Source: Casuarina equisetifolia
Lineage: Eukaryota > Streptophyta > Magnoliopsida > Fagales > Casuarinaceae
Length of the DNA: 64,000 nt
Direction: 5' to 3'
Assembly (NCBI GenBank): GCA_028551475.1
Contig: CM052360.1
Span: forward strand, 1,538,501 to 1,602,500
Part shown: positions 12,956 through 24,810 of the stretch, one piece after another
How positions within the stretch are numbered: position 1 is the first letter of the stretch
How the letters are laid out: each line of letters opens with the position of its first letter
Notes under the pieces: model-generated
The model's input: the letters and a program-made list of their open reading frames with translations, nothing else
Databases searched by the model: none
Told to the model about the DNA's origin: nothing
Made by a program: the position numbers and the translations under genes

Positions 12956-14867
12956 ATATGTGTATTTTGTTTCTCAAATGACTACTAGATATTGACTTGG
13001 TTGTGTATATCTTTTCCATAGGATGTTTCTTAGTATTGTACTACACGGTCCAAGTCATGTAGGTATGAGTGTTTATGTTATTTGTATTGACCAAATAAAC
13101 AGACTACTGTTATAAATTAGTCTTCTGTTGTGAGCCAATTTGCAGCTTCAAATTGAGGCCTTTGTAACAAGGGAAAAAGAACCCAAAGCTGACAACTTAA
13201 ACCTCCTTTTAGCCATATTGTGGCCGGCTTGGGTTTCAACCTAAAAGATGGGCTTTATAAAGAATACTCGAAGCCTTTAAAAGTACTCAGATTTCCTTGC
13301 TTTTATCTAATGTGACATAAATGTCACTAACTATCATCGAGTTGGGTCTTCTACAAGGCTTGTGGCATTTTTCTCCAACTAAATTTACACTGCTCTCAAT
13401 GTAGCTTGATGTGATAATCCCCGAACAAAAGGATAGCCATTTTAGATGCTTGGTGCTAGCACTCAGAGAAGGTGGCTGTAATATTACTTTTATGAACTTG
13501 TATTTTAATCCAAAAGACCTATCTTATTAGGAGGAGTAACTAAGTCGATTGGAAGTATCAAAAGCTTCTCATTTTTTTGCCATTGATCCCCCTCAATAGG
13601 CTGGGGCTCCCACGAGGCCGTGACAATATGGTTCAAGTCCCATGCAGCAGATGCACCCATTTCTGCCATTTTAGGTCACCTGCAGCTGGCGTTGGCTTGG
13701 GATGATGATAGCATCTATCTTTGTCATTTTCCTCATATAACTTGGAATAGTTGCACAATATCACATATATCCCGCCGACTACAATCCAAACGAGATATTT
13801 TCAAGCTCTTGGAGGACTGATAAATATATTAGTCATGTCCTTTTGAATAGCTATCACGGCTACTGCAGCATTTAGTTAGTGACTAGAGCTCTATACTAGC
13901 TCAATTATAAGCACCATTGATTGTAATGGTGGAATATTTAATTACTCTGCATGTATGGCACATGTTCTTCAAGGACGGATAATGAAAGGACTCCACCAGT
14001 CATACTCCACCATCACCAAAGTCTCTCTTATCCTCCTCGCAATATTGAAAACTGATTTGTTTCGCTTTCGTCGAGATCCTGAATAACTTTTTAACGCCTC
14101 ACCTTTTCCATGTGACTACAGGTTGTACAGCGTCTGCATATTCTGTCCACAGGCTAAGTGATTTGCTCCACCATCACCAAAATTGCTCTTATCGCGAGGA
14201 GGATCACAAAATTGCACCTGCCTTTTTTTGGCTTTCCCTTTCACTATCAACTTTTTCTGCAATAATGCAACTTGCTCACTTTCATTTTCGCTTTAGACAT
14301 GATTAAAAATAATGGAATTACAGATGATGTTATCAAATTAAGGCTATTTTCATTTTTCTCCACCATCACTAAAATTGCTTTTATTGCGAGGAGGATCACA
14401 GAATTGAACCTGCTTTCTTTCACTTTCCTTTTCACTATCAACTTTTTTCTGCAATAATGTAACTTTTTCTGTAACTGCTCTCTTTTACTTTAGCTTTAAC
14501 AACAAACTTTTTTTTGTTTTGCAATAATGCATGTAAAATTTTATAAATAATGATTTATATATAACTTAAAATTTTAAAATATTAAATAGAGAAACTCATC
14601 TTTGAATATGTGGGATTTAACATTTTGTTTTTCAAATTCCTTATTTTCCATGTGGACTTAAAAAACAACTCATGGGGGACACGTAACAACTATCATGGCC
14701 CGTGCAGCACTTACTTGCGGATTACAGCTATCAACCATTGATTCGTAATGGTGGAATATTTTATTACAACGCATGTGTAGCACATGTTCTTCAAGGACGC
14801 TAATAAAAGGACTCCAGTAGTAAACTAGAACAATGCAAACCACCCCAAACCACCGAAATTCGCAGCA
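12956..14867 (+). promoter_or_regulatory. F-box 3' flank and P450 copy 1 promoter region
   Basis: The first part (to about 13.9 kb) is the F-box 3' untranslated and downstream region, repeated after the F-box fragments at 27.6 and 33.6 kb. From about 13.9 kb begins the P450 upstream region. A module with CACCATTGATTGTAATGGTG and GTTCTTCAAGGACGG occurs at about 13910-13998 and again at about 14735-14820, the second just before the gene. Between them a second motif (CTCCACCATCACCAAAATTG to CTATCAACTTTTT) occurs twice (about 14168-14275 and 14360-14460). TAATAAAAGG near 14801 is a likely TATA element, about 65 bases upstream of the ATG. Confidence 0.6.
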
Positions 14868-17236
14868 ATGGAGTTCGCCTCTTGGTCTATCGTTTTAGCC
14901 ATGGCATCCCTAGCTATTCTTTTCTTTTTCTCAAAACATCGACCCTTTCGTTTCCATAAGCTAAAACTCCCACCTGGTCCCAAACCTTGGCCCATCGTTG
15001 GCAACTTAAACCTTCTCGGTCCTCTTCCTCACCAATCCCTGCATAAATTGTCACAAAAATATGGACCACTTATGCACCTGAAGTTTGGGTCCTTACCGGT
15101 TGTGGTTGTCTCATCACCCGAAATGACAAAGTTTTTTCTCCAAACATATGATCACATCTTTGCTTCTAGACCCCAAACCGCTGCTGGGAAGTACACCAGT
15201 TATAACAATACCAACATCTTGTGGGCACCTTGGGGACCATATTTGCGTCAGGTGCGTAAGATATGCCTCTCCGAGCTATTCACCTCAAGGCGTCTAGAGT
15301 CCTATGAGTATATTCGTGTAGAAGAAAGACGTGCTTTGTTTGCGCGCTTATACGCTTTGGCTGGAAAGCCAATTAAGGTGAAAGAGCATCTCTTGCATCT
15401 CAGCCTAAGTGTGATTAGTAAGATTGCATTGGGTGACAAATATTTCAGTGCAACTAAATCCGAAACTTCAATAGTAACTCTAAGGGAATTTCAAGAAATG
15501 TTAAAGGAGTGGTTCTTAGTTACTGGGGCATTTAACATCGGGGATTGGATACCCTGGCTTGATTTCCTGGATTTACAGGGATATGTGAAGCGAATGAAGA
15601 CTTTGAAGAAAAAATTTGATCGATTCCACAACCATGTTATAGATTTACACAATGCAAAGAGAGAAGAGAAGGATTTTATTCCAAAGGATATGGTGGATCT
15701 TCTATTGCAGCTGGTTGATGATCCTAATATCGATGTTAAGCTTACTGTTGACAATGTGAAGGGTCTCATTCAGGTATCCCCGAAGCCTTTGATTTTAATA
15801 TTCTTTCTTGGTTTACTTATATTTTAATGAAATTTTTTTTACCAAATCTTGTGGTGTGTTAGAATCTCTAGACGTCAATTTAACATAGATTGATAATGTT
15901 GTTATTAGAAATTAGAGAGAACAATCTATATACAACTTAAAATTATAAAACATTAAGTGGATGGACCAATCTCTTTATAAATTATATTTCAAGTTTTAAT
16001 GTTTTCTATGTGGGACCTAATATTCCCCATCATAGCAATAATGGAACCCAAATCATCTTGTGGTATTACTTTTGGCATGACTTTTAAGCTCACCTATATC
16101 TATAAAGATGTTAAGGAGAACCTAAGCTTTGAAACTACATTAAAGATTAGAAAGGATGACTCATATCTAAGTTAAAATCTCAAAACATTAAGTAAAAGAA
16201 TATATTTTATTATAAATTACTTTTCAAGTTTTTATTTTTTTCATATAAAACTTAATAGTTATTTTTCAATGAAAATAACATGTTTACATTTACTAGCATC
16301 AATAAAAGTTATTGTTATGTTTTGTCACTCTCTTTGTATAGTATAAGCTTTTTTTATATAGATAATAATATCCCCAAAAATATCACAAAATAGACCTGGC
16401 AATCCTAGAGAAATTCTCATTCTTATAGGAAAAAACTTATTGAGCATGGGAATAAAGGATAAGCAACTTTAACAAGAGAACTAAGGATTCATATTGTTTT
16501 TAATTTTTATGAAGTGTAGAAATGTGTTGCCCCAAAGAAGTTTGAAGTTATATTAATTGTTGCAATAAAGTATAATGACAGCTTTTGGGTTTGATCATGA
16601 ATGAAGGATCTCATTGTAGGAGGTACAGATTCCACAGTGACTACAGTGGAATGGGCAATATCTGAACTCTTGAAGCAACCACATCTTATCAAAAAGGCCA
16701 CTAAAGAGTTAGATAGGGTTGTTGGGAAGGAAAGATGGGTAGAAGAGAAAGATATCCCACAAATTCCTTACATTGATGCAATTATAAAAGAAACAATGAG
16801 AAAACACCCTGCAGCCCCATTGCTTGCACCCCACTTATCTCTTGAAGATTGTAACATTGAAGGTTATGATATTTGCAAAGGGACTACTGTGTTCATAAAC
16901 ACATGGAGTATGGGAAGAGACCCTCTGATATGGGATGCACCTGAAGAGTTTTGCCCAGAAAGGTTCTTAGAAAAGGAAAAGGCCATTGATGTGAAAGGGC
17001 AACATTTTGAGCTATTGCCGTTTAGTTCAGGGAGAAGGATGTGCCCTGGTTATACCCTTGCACTAAAGATGATTAGTGCTACATTGGCTAACTTGTTGCA
17101 TGGATTTGAATGGAATTTACCTGACAAAATGGTGCCAGAAGATTTGAGCATGGAGGAATTCTATTGCTTGACTCTACATAAAAAGGCCCCTCTTATTGCA
17201 GTCCTAAAGCCACGACTCCCTCTTCATCTATATTAG
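14868..17236 (+). CDS. Cytochrome P450, CYP92-like, copy 1 (intact)
   Basis: An ER-anchored haem monooxygenase of the CYP71 clan. Exon 1 is 14868-15773 (302 residues) and exon 2 is 16607-17236 (209 residues plus stop), with a phase-0 GT-AG intron of 833 bases: 511 residues, normal for the family. In order: membrane anchor (about residues 5-22), proline hinge LPPGPKPWPIVGN, I-helix VGGTDST, K-helix ExxR (KETMRKHP), PERF, and haem loop FSSGRRMCPG with the axial Cys. Wording such as GNLNLLGPLPHQSLHKLSQK and DWIPWLDFLDLQGYVKRM is closest to CYP92A/C enzymes, which genome projects often label trimethyltridecatetraene synthase-like or flavonoid 3'-monooxygenase-like; the substrate is not readable. 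It is the only complete member of the local array. The exon 2 acceptor (TGAAG) is weak. Confidence 0.92.
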
Positions 17237-18637
17237 TTGTCTTATTTAGCATAAAAATCCATATTGTACCTGATTTTATTCTATAATAAGTAACTCACTA
17301 TGCGTATTGCTCGTATTTTGGAACGCTGTGAGAGATAGGTAGTCTTTAAGATTGCAATACAAGCATTACTGTACTTATGAACCTAGAGTCTAGCAAAGCT
17401 GCACATGCCGCTTTGCTTCCCTATCTTCTTTCCTTTTGTCTTCAAATGCTTTGGAATTTCTTCTTCTTCTTCATTTGTTATTTTTTTTTTTTGACAGATT
17501 ATCTTCTCCCCCATAACTAATGTCGTATGTGGGAGATTCCTAGTGCAAAAGATTTCCATGGAATATAACACCAAGAATATGAGACAAAGCAGAAAAGGGC
17601 ATAACATGGGGTGTAATATTAAACCAGTAACTACTGTTAGGTAACAAAAAGTTTCAAATACATTTTTATTTTCGCTAGAACTAGCTCTGAGTGAGCAAAG
17701 AAGAAACTTATTTGAAAATAACCAATCTTGAAGATTAAACATCCACCACAACAAAAACTGCTGCCGGAATAGCATCACCAGACAAGAGGATGGGGTTCAC
17801 CAGTTGTTGGAGGCATCCATTTCACCATGAACTCCTCGTTTCTATTAAATATAAGACAAGTTCCATCAATCCCCCTCACTATGCTGGGCCTCCCACTAAG
17901 CCATGCAGTTGATCCATCCATTTCTGCCACTTTAGGCCTCAACAGCTGGATTTGGCTTGGGTTCATGATAGCATCTTTCTTTGTCATTTTCCTCATATAA
18001 ATTGGAATAATTACACTATATCATATGTATCACACTAACCAAAACACAAAAAAATAAATATTCTCAACCTCTTGGAGGAATGTGATAAATACATTAGTCA
18101 TGTCCGTTTGCATAGTTATCACAGCTACTGCAGCATCTATATGGGTATTACCCATGTGCTAGCTATATTAAAAGCACCATTGATTATAATGTTGGAAATT
18201 ACTCTGCATGTATAGCACGTGTTCTTCAAGGACGGAAAAAGAAAGGACTCCACCAGTAATGCTCCACCATCACCAAATATCTCTTATCCTCTTCGCATTA
18301 TTGAAAAATGGTTTGTTTCGCCTTCACTGTCATACAAAATAAGTTTTAAGGCCTCGTGTTTTCTAAGTGATTATATGTTGTGAAGCGTCCACATATTCTA
18401 TTTGTATTTGACCAAGAGATCGCTCCACCATCCCCAGAATTGCCCTTATCAGCGAGGAGGTTCGCAAAATTGAAAGTGGTTTCTTTCACTTTCGTTTTCG
18501 CCAACAACTTTTTCAGCAGTAATGCACTAAGATTACACTGCATGTGTAGCTCAGGTTCTTGAAGAACGGCTAATGAGGGGATTCCACTAGTAAAGTAGAG
18601 CAACATAAACCCGCCCACACCACCAAAATTCTCAGCA
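17237..18637. other. P450 copy 1 3' flank, NDUFA13 fragment, then P450 copy 2 promoter
   Basis: The P450 3' flank runs into the region downstream of NDUFA13 (for example TTGACAGATTATCTTCTCCC near 17492, shared with 24.1, 32.3 and 46.6 kb), then into a short NDUFA13 exon piece. After about 17838 the sequence switches to the region that lies upstream of P450 genes (matches at 13.6, 28.1 and 34.2 kb), followed by the promoter modules at about 18170-18256 and 18425-18530. Confidence 0.6.
17783..17838 (-). pseudogene. NDUFA13 last-exon fragment a
   Basis: Minus-strand reading gives VKWMPPTTGEPHPLVW and a stop, matching the end of the intact NDUFA13 at 46876 ([16 protein letters not shown]). Only the last ~17 codons remain. 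Upstream of them the sequence is fused to P450 5' flank, so the rest of the passenger was deleted at this junction. Confidence 0.8.
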
Positions 18638-18977
18638 ATGGAGTTCACTTCTCTGTCTGTTGTTTTGGCCATGGCATCCCTGGTTGTTCTGTTCCTTTTC
18701 TGAAAACATCGACCCTTTCGTTTCCATAAGCTAAAACTTCCGCCTGGTCGCAAAACTTGGCCCATTGTTGGTAACCTGAACCTTGTTGGTCCCCTTCCTC
18801 ACCAATCCCTCCATAAATTGTCACAAAAATACGGACCTCTTACGCAACTTAAATTTGGGTCCTTCCCAGTTGTGGTTGTCTCTTCACCCGAAATGGCAAA
18901 GCTTTTTCTCATGATATATGATCACATCTTTGCTTCTAGACCCCAACCCGCTGCCGGGAAGTACACCAGTTATAAGG
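18638..18977 (+). pseudogene. P450 copy 2, 5' exon fragment
   Basis: Starts with the same ATG context as copy 1 (CAGCAATGGAGTTCAC). It covers the anchor, proline hinge and the region up to AAGKYTSYK, about 113 codons. Inside the anchor a TGA replaces Ser in the FFSKH motif. At about 18977 homology to P450 ends abruptly and continues as F-box 3' untranslated sequence (TGTAAATATGTGTCTTTTGC). The rest of the gene is missing. It is a clear recombination relic. Confidence 0.9.
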
Positions 18978-19450
18978 ACCGGTGTAAATATGTGTCTTTT
19001 GCTTCTTAAAGAACTGCTAGATATTGACTAGGGTGTAAATACGTTTTCTATAAAATGTTTCTTAGTATTTTATTACATGGTCTATGTTATGGAGGTATGA
19101 GTGTTTCTGTTGTTCGTACAGAACAAGTAAACAAACTACTATTCTAAATTAGTCTTCTGTTGTGACCCAAACTTCTGCTACTTAAAGCTAATGCCTGCAT
19201 TTTGTGAGAATTGGGTTGTCATTCTCTTCGTTTGATTAATTTGTGGCTGCGGATTTTGTTGTATTTGACCAATAACATTTTGAGAATTGGGTGGTATCTT
19301 TATTGCAGAAAATGCTTAATGAGAATTGGGAATTTGGCTGTGATTTTTTTTTTTTCCTTTTGTGTTTCTTTAACAGGGTTCGTTGTCTCTTGTGAGTGGC
19401 ATTACTCCATTCATATCTATCATTCGAGAACTCAACTTTTTTAGCACAAG
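18978..19450 (+). pseudogene. F-box 3' flank and intron 1 fragments
   Basis: 18978-19165 matches the sequence right after the F-box stop codon (12950-13135; CTAGATATTGACT and GTTTCTTAGTATT). About 19175-19395 matches F-box intron 1 near 10060-10280 (GAATTGGGTTGT, CTTTATTGCAGAAA, GTTTCTTTAAC). The two pieces are adjacent here but over 2.5 kb apart, and in the opposite order, in the F-box gene. No coding sequence is kept. Confidence 0.65.
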
Positions 19451-20856
19451 CCTGGTAGCAAAACTCCAAAAGTGATGCTAATTTGTGCTTTCAGAAATTC
19501 CCCCGGAACTTACCATGCTAGATCTCATATGACATTTCTAATCTGCAGCTTCAAATTGAGGCCTTCCTAACAAGAGAAAAAGAATCTAAAGCAGACAACT
19601 CGAAACTCCTTAAAGCCATATTGTCACCGTCTTGCGTTCTTAACCAAAAAGACCGATTTTATTAGGATGAATAACCAAACTCTTATAAGTATCAAGATTT
19701 CTTTACCTTTACCTAATGTGAGACAAATTACCGATCCTTTTCATTGAGTTGAGCCTCCCATTACTCTCCTAACAATTTTTTCCACCCAAAACTATGTCAT
19801 CGTTGTCATGGGGCACACCTCCCTTGACATGACTGTCCCCAAAGAGCTACGGGTCCCCTGCTTAACCATTTTGGGCCACTTGATGCCAGTACTCGATTGT
19901 AATGGTCGAATATTTGGTTATTCTGCATGTGTAATCAAAGGACTCTACCAGCAATGCTCCACCATCACCAAAATTTCTCTTATCCTCCTTGCAATCATTC
20001 AAAACTGGTTTTTTCGCTTTCCAAGTGACTACAGGTTGTGGAGTGACCAGTTATTCCATTCATATTTGGCCAAGTGGTTGCTCCACCATCACCAAAAATG
20101 CCCTTATCGCGAGAAGGTTCGCAAAAATGAAATCGCTTTCTTTAGCTTTGGCTTTCCCCATCAACTTTTTCTGCAATAATGCACGCAAAACCGAAATTGC
20201 TTTCTTTAGCTTTGGCTTTCACCGACAAACGGATTATATCCAACTTAACTTAAAACATTGAAGTATTAAATAAAAGAATCATTTTTTTTCTATGTGTGAT
20301 TTAACACTCCCTCACTTTAAACATAAAATAACAATTTTTATGAAAATCTTTGCTCATGAGCAAATATGTAGGATATCAAATTTAAATTTTTAATGAATTC
20401 TTTAGCAACATAGGACCATTTTACATCACTTATTTTAATATATTATGTTAACACAATGGTTTAACTCAAACTATTTTGTAGGTGTTGTTTTCTATATAGT
20501 TTTTGAACTTACTTATACCTATAGTAGTGTTAAGATAGATTTAAACTTTAATAGTATCTTAAATTTCATTAAAAAAAATTGACTTATATCTAATTGAAGT
20601 CCTTAAACTATTAAGTAGATGAACTAATTATTTTTCAAATTTCTTATTTTCCATGTGGACTTAAACAACAACGCATGGGGGGCATGTAACAACTATCATG
20701 GCTAGTGCAGCACTTGCGGATTACAGCTATCAACCATTGATTCGTAATGGTGATATAGCGCATGTGTAGCACATGTTCTTCAAGGACGGTAATAAAAGGA
20801 CTCCACTAGTTAACTAGAACCATGCAAACCACCCCAAACCACCAAAATTCTCAACA
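19451..20856. promoter_or_regulatory. P450 copy 3 upstream region
   Basis: A mosaic of F-box downstream sequence (19545-19640) and the P450 promoter modules: the CTTCAAGGACGG/CCATTGATT module at about 20732-20809, and the CTCCACCATCACC module in two truncated forms (about 19955 and 20085-20185). TAATAAAAGG lies near 20790, just ahead of the ATG at 20857. No independent gene is seen. Confidence 0.5.
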
Positions 20857-23800
20857 ATGGAGTCCACCTCTCTGTCTGTTGTTTTGACCATGGCATCCCT
20901 TGTTGTTCTGTTCTTTTTCTCAAAACATCGACCCTTTCGTTTCCACAAGCTAAAACTTCCGCCTGGTCCCAAACCTTGGCCCATTGTTGGCAACCTTAAC
21001 CTTCTTGGTCCCCTTCCTCACCAATCCCTACATAAATTGTCACAAAAATATGGACCTCTTATGCACCTTAAGTTTGGGTCCTTCCCAGTTGTGGTTGTCT
21101 CATCACCCGAAATGGCCAAGCTTTTTCTTAAGACATATGATCACATCTTTGCTTCTAGACCCCAAACCGCTGCCGGGAAGTACACCGATTATAACAATAC
21201 CAACAGCTTGTGGGCACCTTGGGGACCATATTTGCGTCAGGTGCGTAAGATATGCCTCTCCGAGCGATTCACCTCAAGGCGACTAGAGTCCTACGAGTAT
21301 ATTCGTGTAGAATAAGACGTGCTTTGTTTTCACGCTTATACACTTTGGCTGGAAAGCCAATTAAGGTGAAAGAGCATCTCTTTCATCTCAATCTAAGTGT
21401 GATTAGTAGGATTGTATTGGGTGACAAATATTTCAGTGCAACTAAATTCGGAACTTCAATAGTAACTCTTAAGGGAATTTCAAGAAATGTTAGAGGAGTG
21501 GTTCTTGGTTGCTGGGGCATTTAATATTGGAGATTGGATACCTTGGCTTGATTTCTTGGATTTACAAGGATATGTGAAGTGAATGACGAATTTGATGAAA
21601 CAATTCGATCGATTCCATGACCATGTTATAGATTTACACAATGCAAAGAAAGAAGAGAAAGATTTTGTTCCAAATGATATGGTAGTTTTTTTTTTTTTTT
21701 GTGAAAGGTCAAATTATATATCATTATAAAAATTTACAAGATTATTCGGTTACAAAACATCATCATTTAAGTTCAAACGTTGCACTTGGCAAATTCCAAA
21801 GCTCTTGTAAGAATTTATTACAATTTGTAAGCTTAACTCCTCTAGTAGATTAAATCCTTCTTATCATATCCTCCTTGATTTTAGCAATAATAGTTGAGTT
21901 ATCTAGACTTGTATTGCTGAATCTTTTTTTATTTTTTTCTCTTCAAATGTGATACAATATGGCCTTGAAAGATATATTAAGCAAAGTTGCTACAAAACTC
22001 TTCCTCTTGACAATCTTGATCATCTAACATATTTCAGCTCTCTAGTATTCAATCCTTCGAATTAATCCATTCATGCTTAACAGAGCCTTTCAGATGTAAT
22101 TTGTGAACCTAAATTTAAAAAATAAATGTTCTTGTGATTTTTCTTCTTGTTGGCAGAGGTTGCATTATAAATCCATTGAATTATTCCATTTAGCCACCCA
22201 ATCTATTGTGGATAGTTTATCTTTCAAAGTGATCCAACAGATAAAATTATGTTTTGGTACTCCTTTCCATACAAGTGTTGCCTCTTCAATATCTTCTATG
22301 TTCTCTCTCAATGTTATATAACTTTTGGCAAAATTGTATTCTGAGTCCATCACTAGTTTTGTGAATTCACTTCTTACTTGTAAAATATTCTTAAAACTCT
22401 AAACTAGTGATATGGTAGATTTTTTGTTACAATTAGCTAATGATCCTAATATTGATCGTAAGCTCACTGTTGACAACATCAAAGGTCTCATTCAAGTATT
22501 TCGAGAGCCTTTAATTTTAAGATTATTTCTTGGCTTACTTATATTTTAATGAATAATATTGTACCAGAGTTGGTGGTATGTTAGACTCTTCAATATCAAT
22601 AGAGATATTAATTTAAAATAGATTGATAATGTTATTATTAGGAATTGGAAGGATGGTCTATATCTAACTTAAAATCTTAAGGCATTAAGTGGAAGAACTT
22701 GTCTCTTCATAAATTACTTCTCAAGCTTATATATTTTTCATTTGAGACTTGATATTCCTCTTCATAGCAATATTCCTCCTCACTTTTGCATGGAATTTAA
22801 GCTCACCTATATTTATAAAGATGTTAAAAAGAACCTAACTTCTAATACTACATTAAAAATTATAAAGGATGGCTTGTATCTAACTTAAAATCTAAAAATA
22901 TTAAGTAAAAGAACTCATTTCTTTATAAATTACTTTCTCGGTTTTTACTTTTCCATGTGAGACGTAATATTTATTTTTCAATGAAAATAAAATGTTTAAA
23001 TTTACTAGCATCAATAAAAGTTATAGTTATGCTTTATCACAAAATAAACCTTGCAATCATAGTGAGATGCTCATTCTCCTAAGAAAAACCTTATTAAGCA
23101 TGGGAATAAAGGATAAGCAACTTTAACAAAAGAGTTAAGGAGTCATATTGTTTTTAAAGAGTCTTCTTACCTTTTATGAGGTATATAAATTGTTCCCTTT
23201 AGAGGTTTCATGTTACATTCACTGTTGTAGGAATGTATAATGACAACTTTTGGGTCTAATCATGAATGCAAGATCTCATTGTAGGAGGTACAGAGACCAT
23301 AGTGACCACAGTGGACAGGCCAATGTCTGAACTCTTGAAGCAACCGCATCTTATTGAAAAGGCCGTTGAAGAGTTGGATAGGGTTGTTGGGAAAGATAGA
23401 TGGGTAGAAGAGAAATACATCCCACAACTCCTTACATTAACGCAATTATAAAAGAAACTTTAAGGAAACGCCCTACAGCCGCAATGCTTGCACCACTCTT
23501 ATCTCTTAAAGGTTGTAACATAGATGGCTATGATATTGATAAAGGGACTACTGTGTTGATAAACACATGGAGTATGGGAAGAGACCCTTCGACATGGGAT
23601 GCACCTAAAGAGTTTTGCCCGGAAAGGTTCTTCGAAAAGGCCTGATGTGAAGGGGCAACATTTCGAGTTGTTGCCATTTTGTTCGGGGAGAAGGATGTGC
23701 CCTACTTATAACCTTGCATTGAAGATGATCAGTGCTTCCTTGGCTAACTTGTTGCATGGGTTTGAATGGAATTTGCCTGACAATATGGAGCCAAAAGATT

Positions 23801-23892
23801 TGAACATGGAAGAATTCTATTGCTTGGCTCTACATAGAAAGACCCCTCTTGTTGCAATCCTAAAGCCCCGGCTTCCTCTTCATCTATATTAG
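20857..23892 (+). pseudogene. P450 copy 3, broken, with a LINE insertion
   Basis: Same gene as copy 1: exon 1 about 20857-22495 (including the 722-base LINE) and exon 2 about 23272-23892. The first 152 codons are open and close to copy 1. Then a frame loss at about 21311 (VEERR), an extra base near 21468, a CGA-to-TGA change near 21580 (YVKRM), the LINE at 21686-22407, a one-base loss near 23430 and a loss near 23641 (EKAIDVKG). The exon 2 acceptor reads CAAGATCTC instead of AG-GATCTC, which would shift the frame. The haem loop is FCSGRRMCPT, lacking the usual Gly after Cys-Pro. Clearly non-functional. Confidence 0.95.
21686..22407 (-). mobile_element. 5'-truncated LINE (L1-type) in P450 copy 3
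   Basis: The insert has an 11-bp target-site duplication, TGATATGGTAG (21675-21685 and 22408-22418). It starts with a 15-base T run (a poly(A) tail on the minus strand). Minus-strand translation gives WKGVPKHNFICWITLKDKLS and, further on, CNLCQQEEKSQEHLFF, the zinc-binding zf-RVT domain found at the end of plant L1-type reverse-transcriptase proteins. About 720 bases remain, the 3' end only, as expected from incomplete reverse transcription. The tail and duplication are well kept, so the insertion is relatively young. Confidence 0.9.
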
Positions 23893-24810
23893 TTGTCCTT
23901 TTTAAGCATAAAAGATCCATATTGTGCTTGCCTTTGTTCCATAATAAGTTACTCACTGTGCCTACTGCTCTAATTTGGAACACTGTGAGAGACAAGCAAG
24001 GGTGCAATACAAGCAGAATTGTACTTTATTAACCTAGAGTCCAGCAAAGCTGCACACGCCGCTTTCCTTCCCTCATGTTTTCTCCTTTGGTTTTTAAGAA
24101 GCTTTGGAATTTCTTCTTATTTATCTGTTATTTTTTTGTTTGACAGATTATCTTCTCCCCCATAACTGATGCATATATGGCATATTCCTACTGCAAAAGA
24201 TTTCCTTCTGACGTCTGAAAGGTTAAATCAGAACTGTTGTTAGAGTTTGCAAAGCAAATAATAAAAGGTTTCAAATACATTTTTACTTTCGCTAGAACCG
24301 TCTCTGATTGAGCATCAGAAGAAAATTTCTTAAAAATAACCAACTCTTGAATATTAAACATCAATCACGTAAAAAACTTTGGGAGGTATCCATTTCCCAA
24401 AGTTGTGTACATTTTCACCGACTTTCCAACCGGGCACGTTCTTCATTACTTCAGCCTCATATTCAAGATGCTTTTCCACTTTGAGACAAATCTTTAGGAG
24501 GCAAACAAACAGGATTTATATTCCTTTAACTTCAGGAGGTTTAGAAAATAAGGAGTAGGTGGTGGAAGAAACGATCTCATAAGCCCCTTTCGTCTTCTTC
24601 AAATTGAAGGATAGGCAATATCACCGTCCTAGCACCATATTTTTCTTCCTTGAGTGCCCTGTAAAATGAAAATATTTTTAGCATCGGTAGATCACTTTTC
24701 GATAATATCTCATTGGAAACATGAGTCTCGCCACACTAAATTCAACATTAATACTTCTGTAACCATGCCAGGCAAAAGAATAGGAACAAGAGAATAGAAT
24801 GAAGGTTCCA
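23893..24810. other. P450 copy 3 3' flank with NDUFA13-derived sequence
   Basis: The P450 3' flank (to about 24.1 kb) is followed by the NDUFA13 downstream region and the exon fragments listed separately. The last part (24663-24810) corresponds to NDUFA13 intron 2. It is interrupted by the solo LTR at 24811. Confidence 0.6.
24375..24662 (-). pseudogene. NDUFA13 exons 3 and 2, fragment b
   Basis: Minus-strand reading of 24500-24375 gives [20 protein letters not shown] and then GKWIPP, matching NDUFA13 exon 3; the final codons (TGELRPDVW) are missing. 24662-24585 matches exon 2 (LKEEKYGARTVILP). The intron between them is kept. No exon 1 is present, so it is a passenger piece, not a gene. Confidence 0.85.

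Noticed and set aside
15491-15769. Minus-strand frame over P450 exon 1 (similar ones at 42475-42732)
   Set aside because: Antisense shadow of a well-supported P450 exon.
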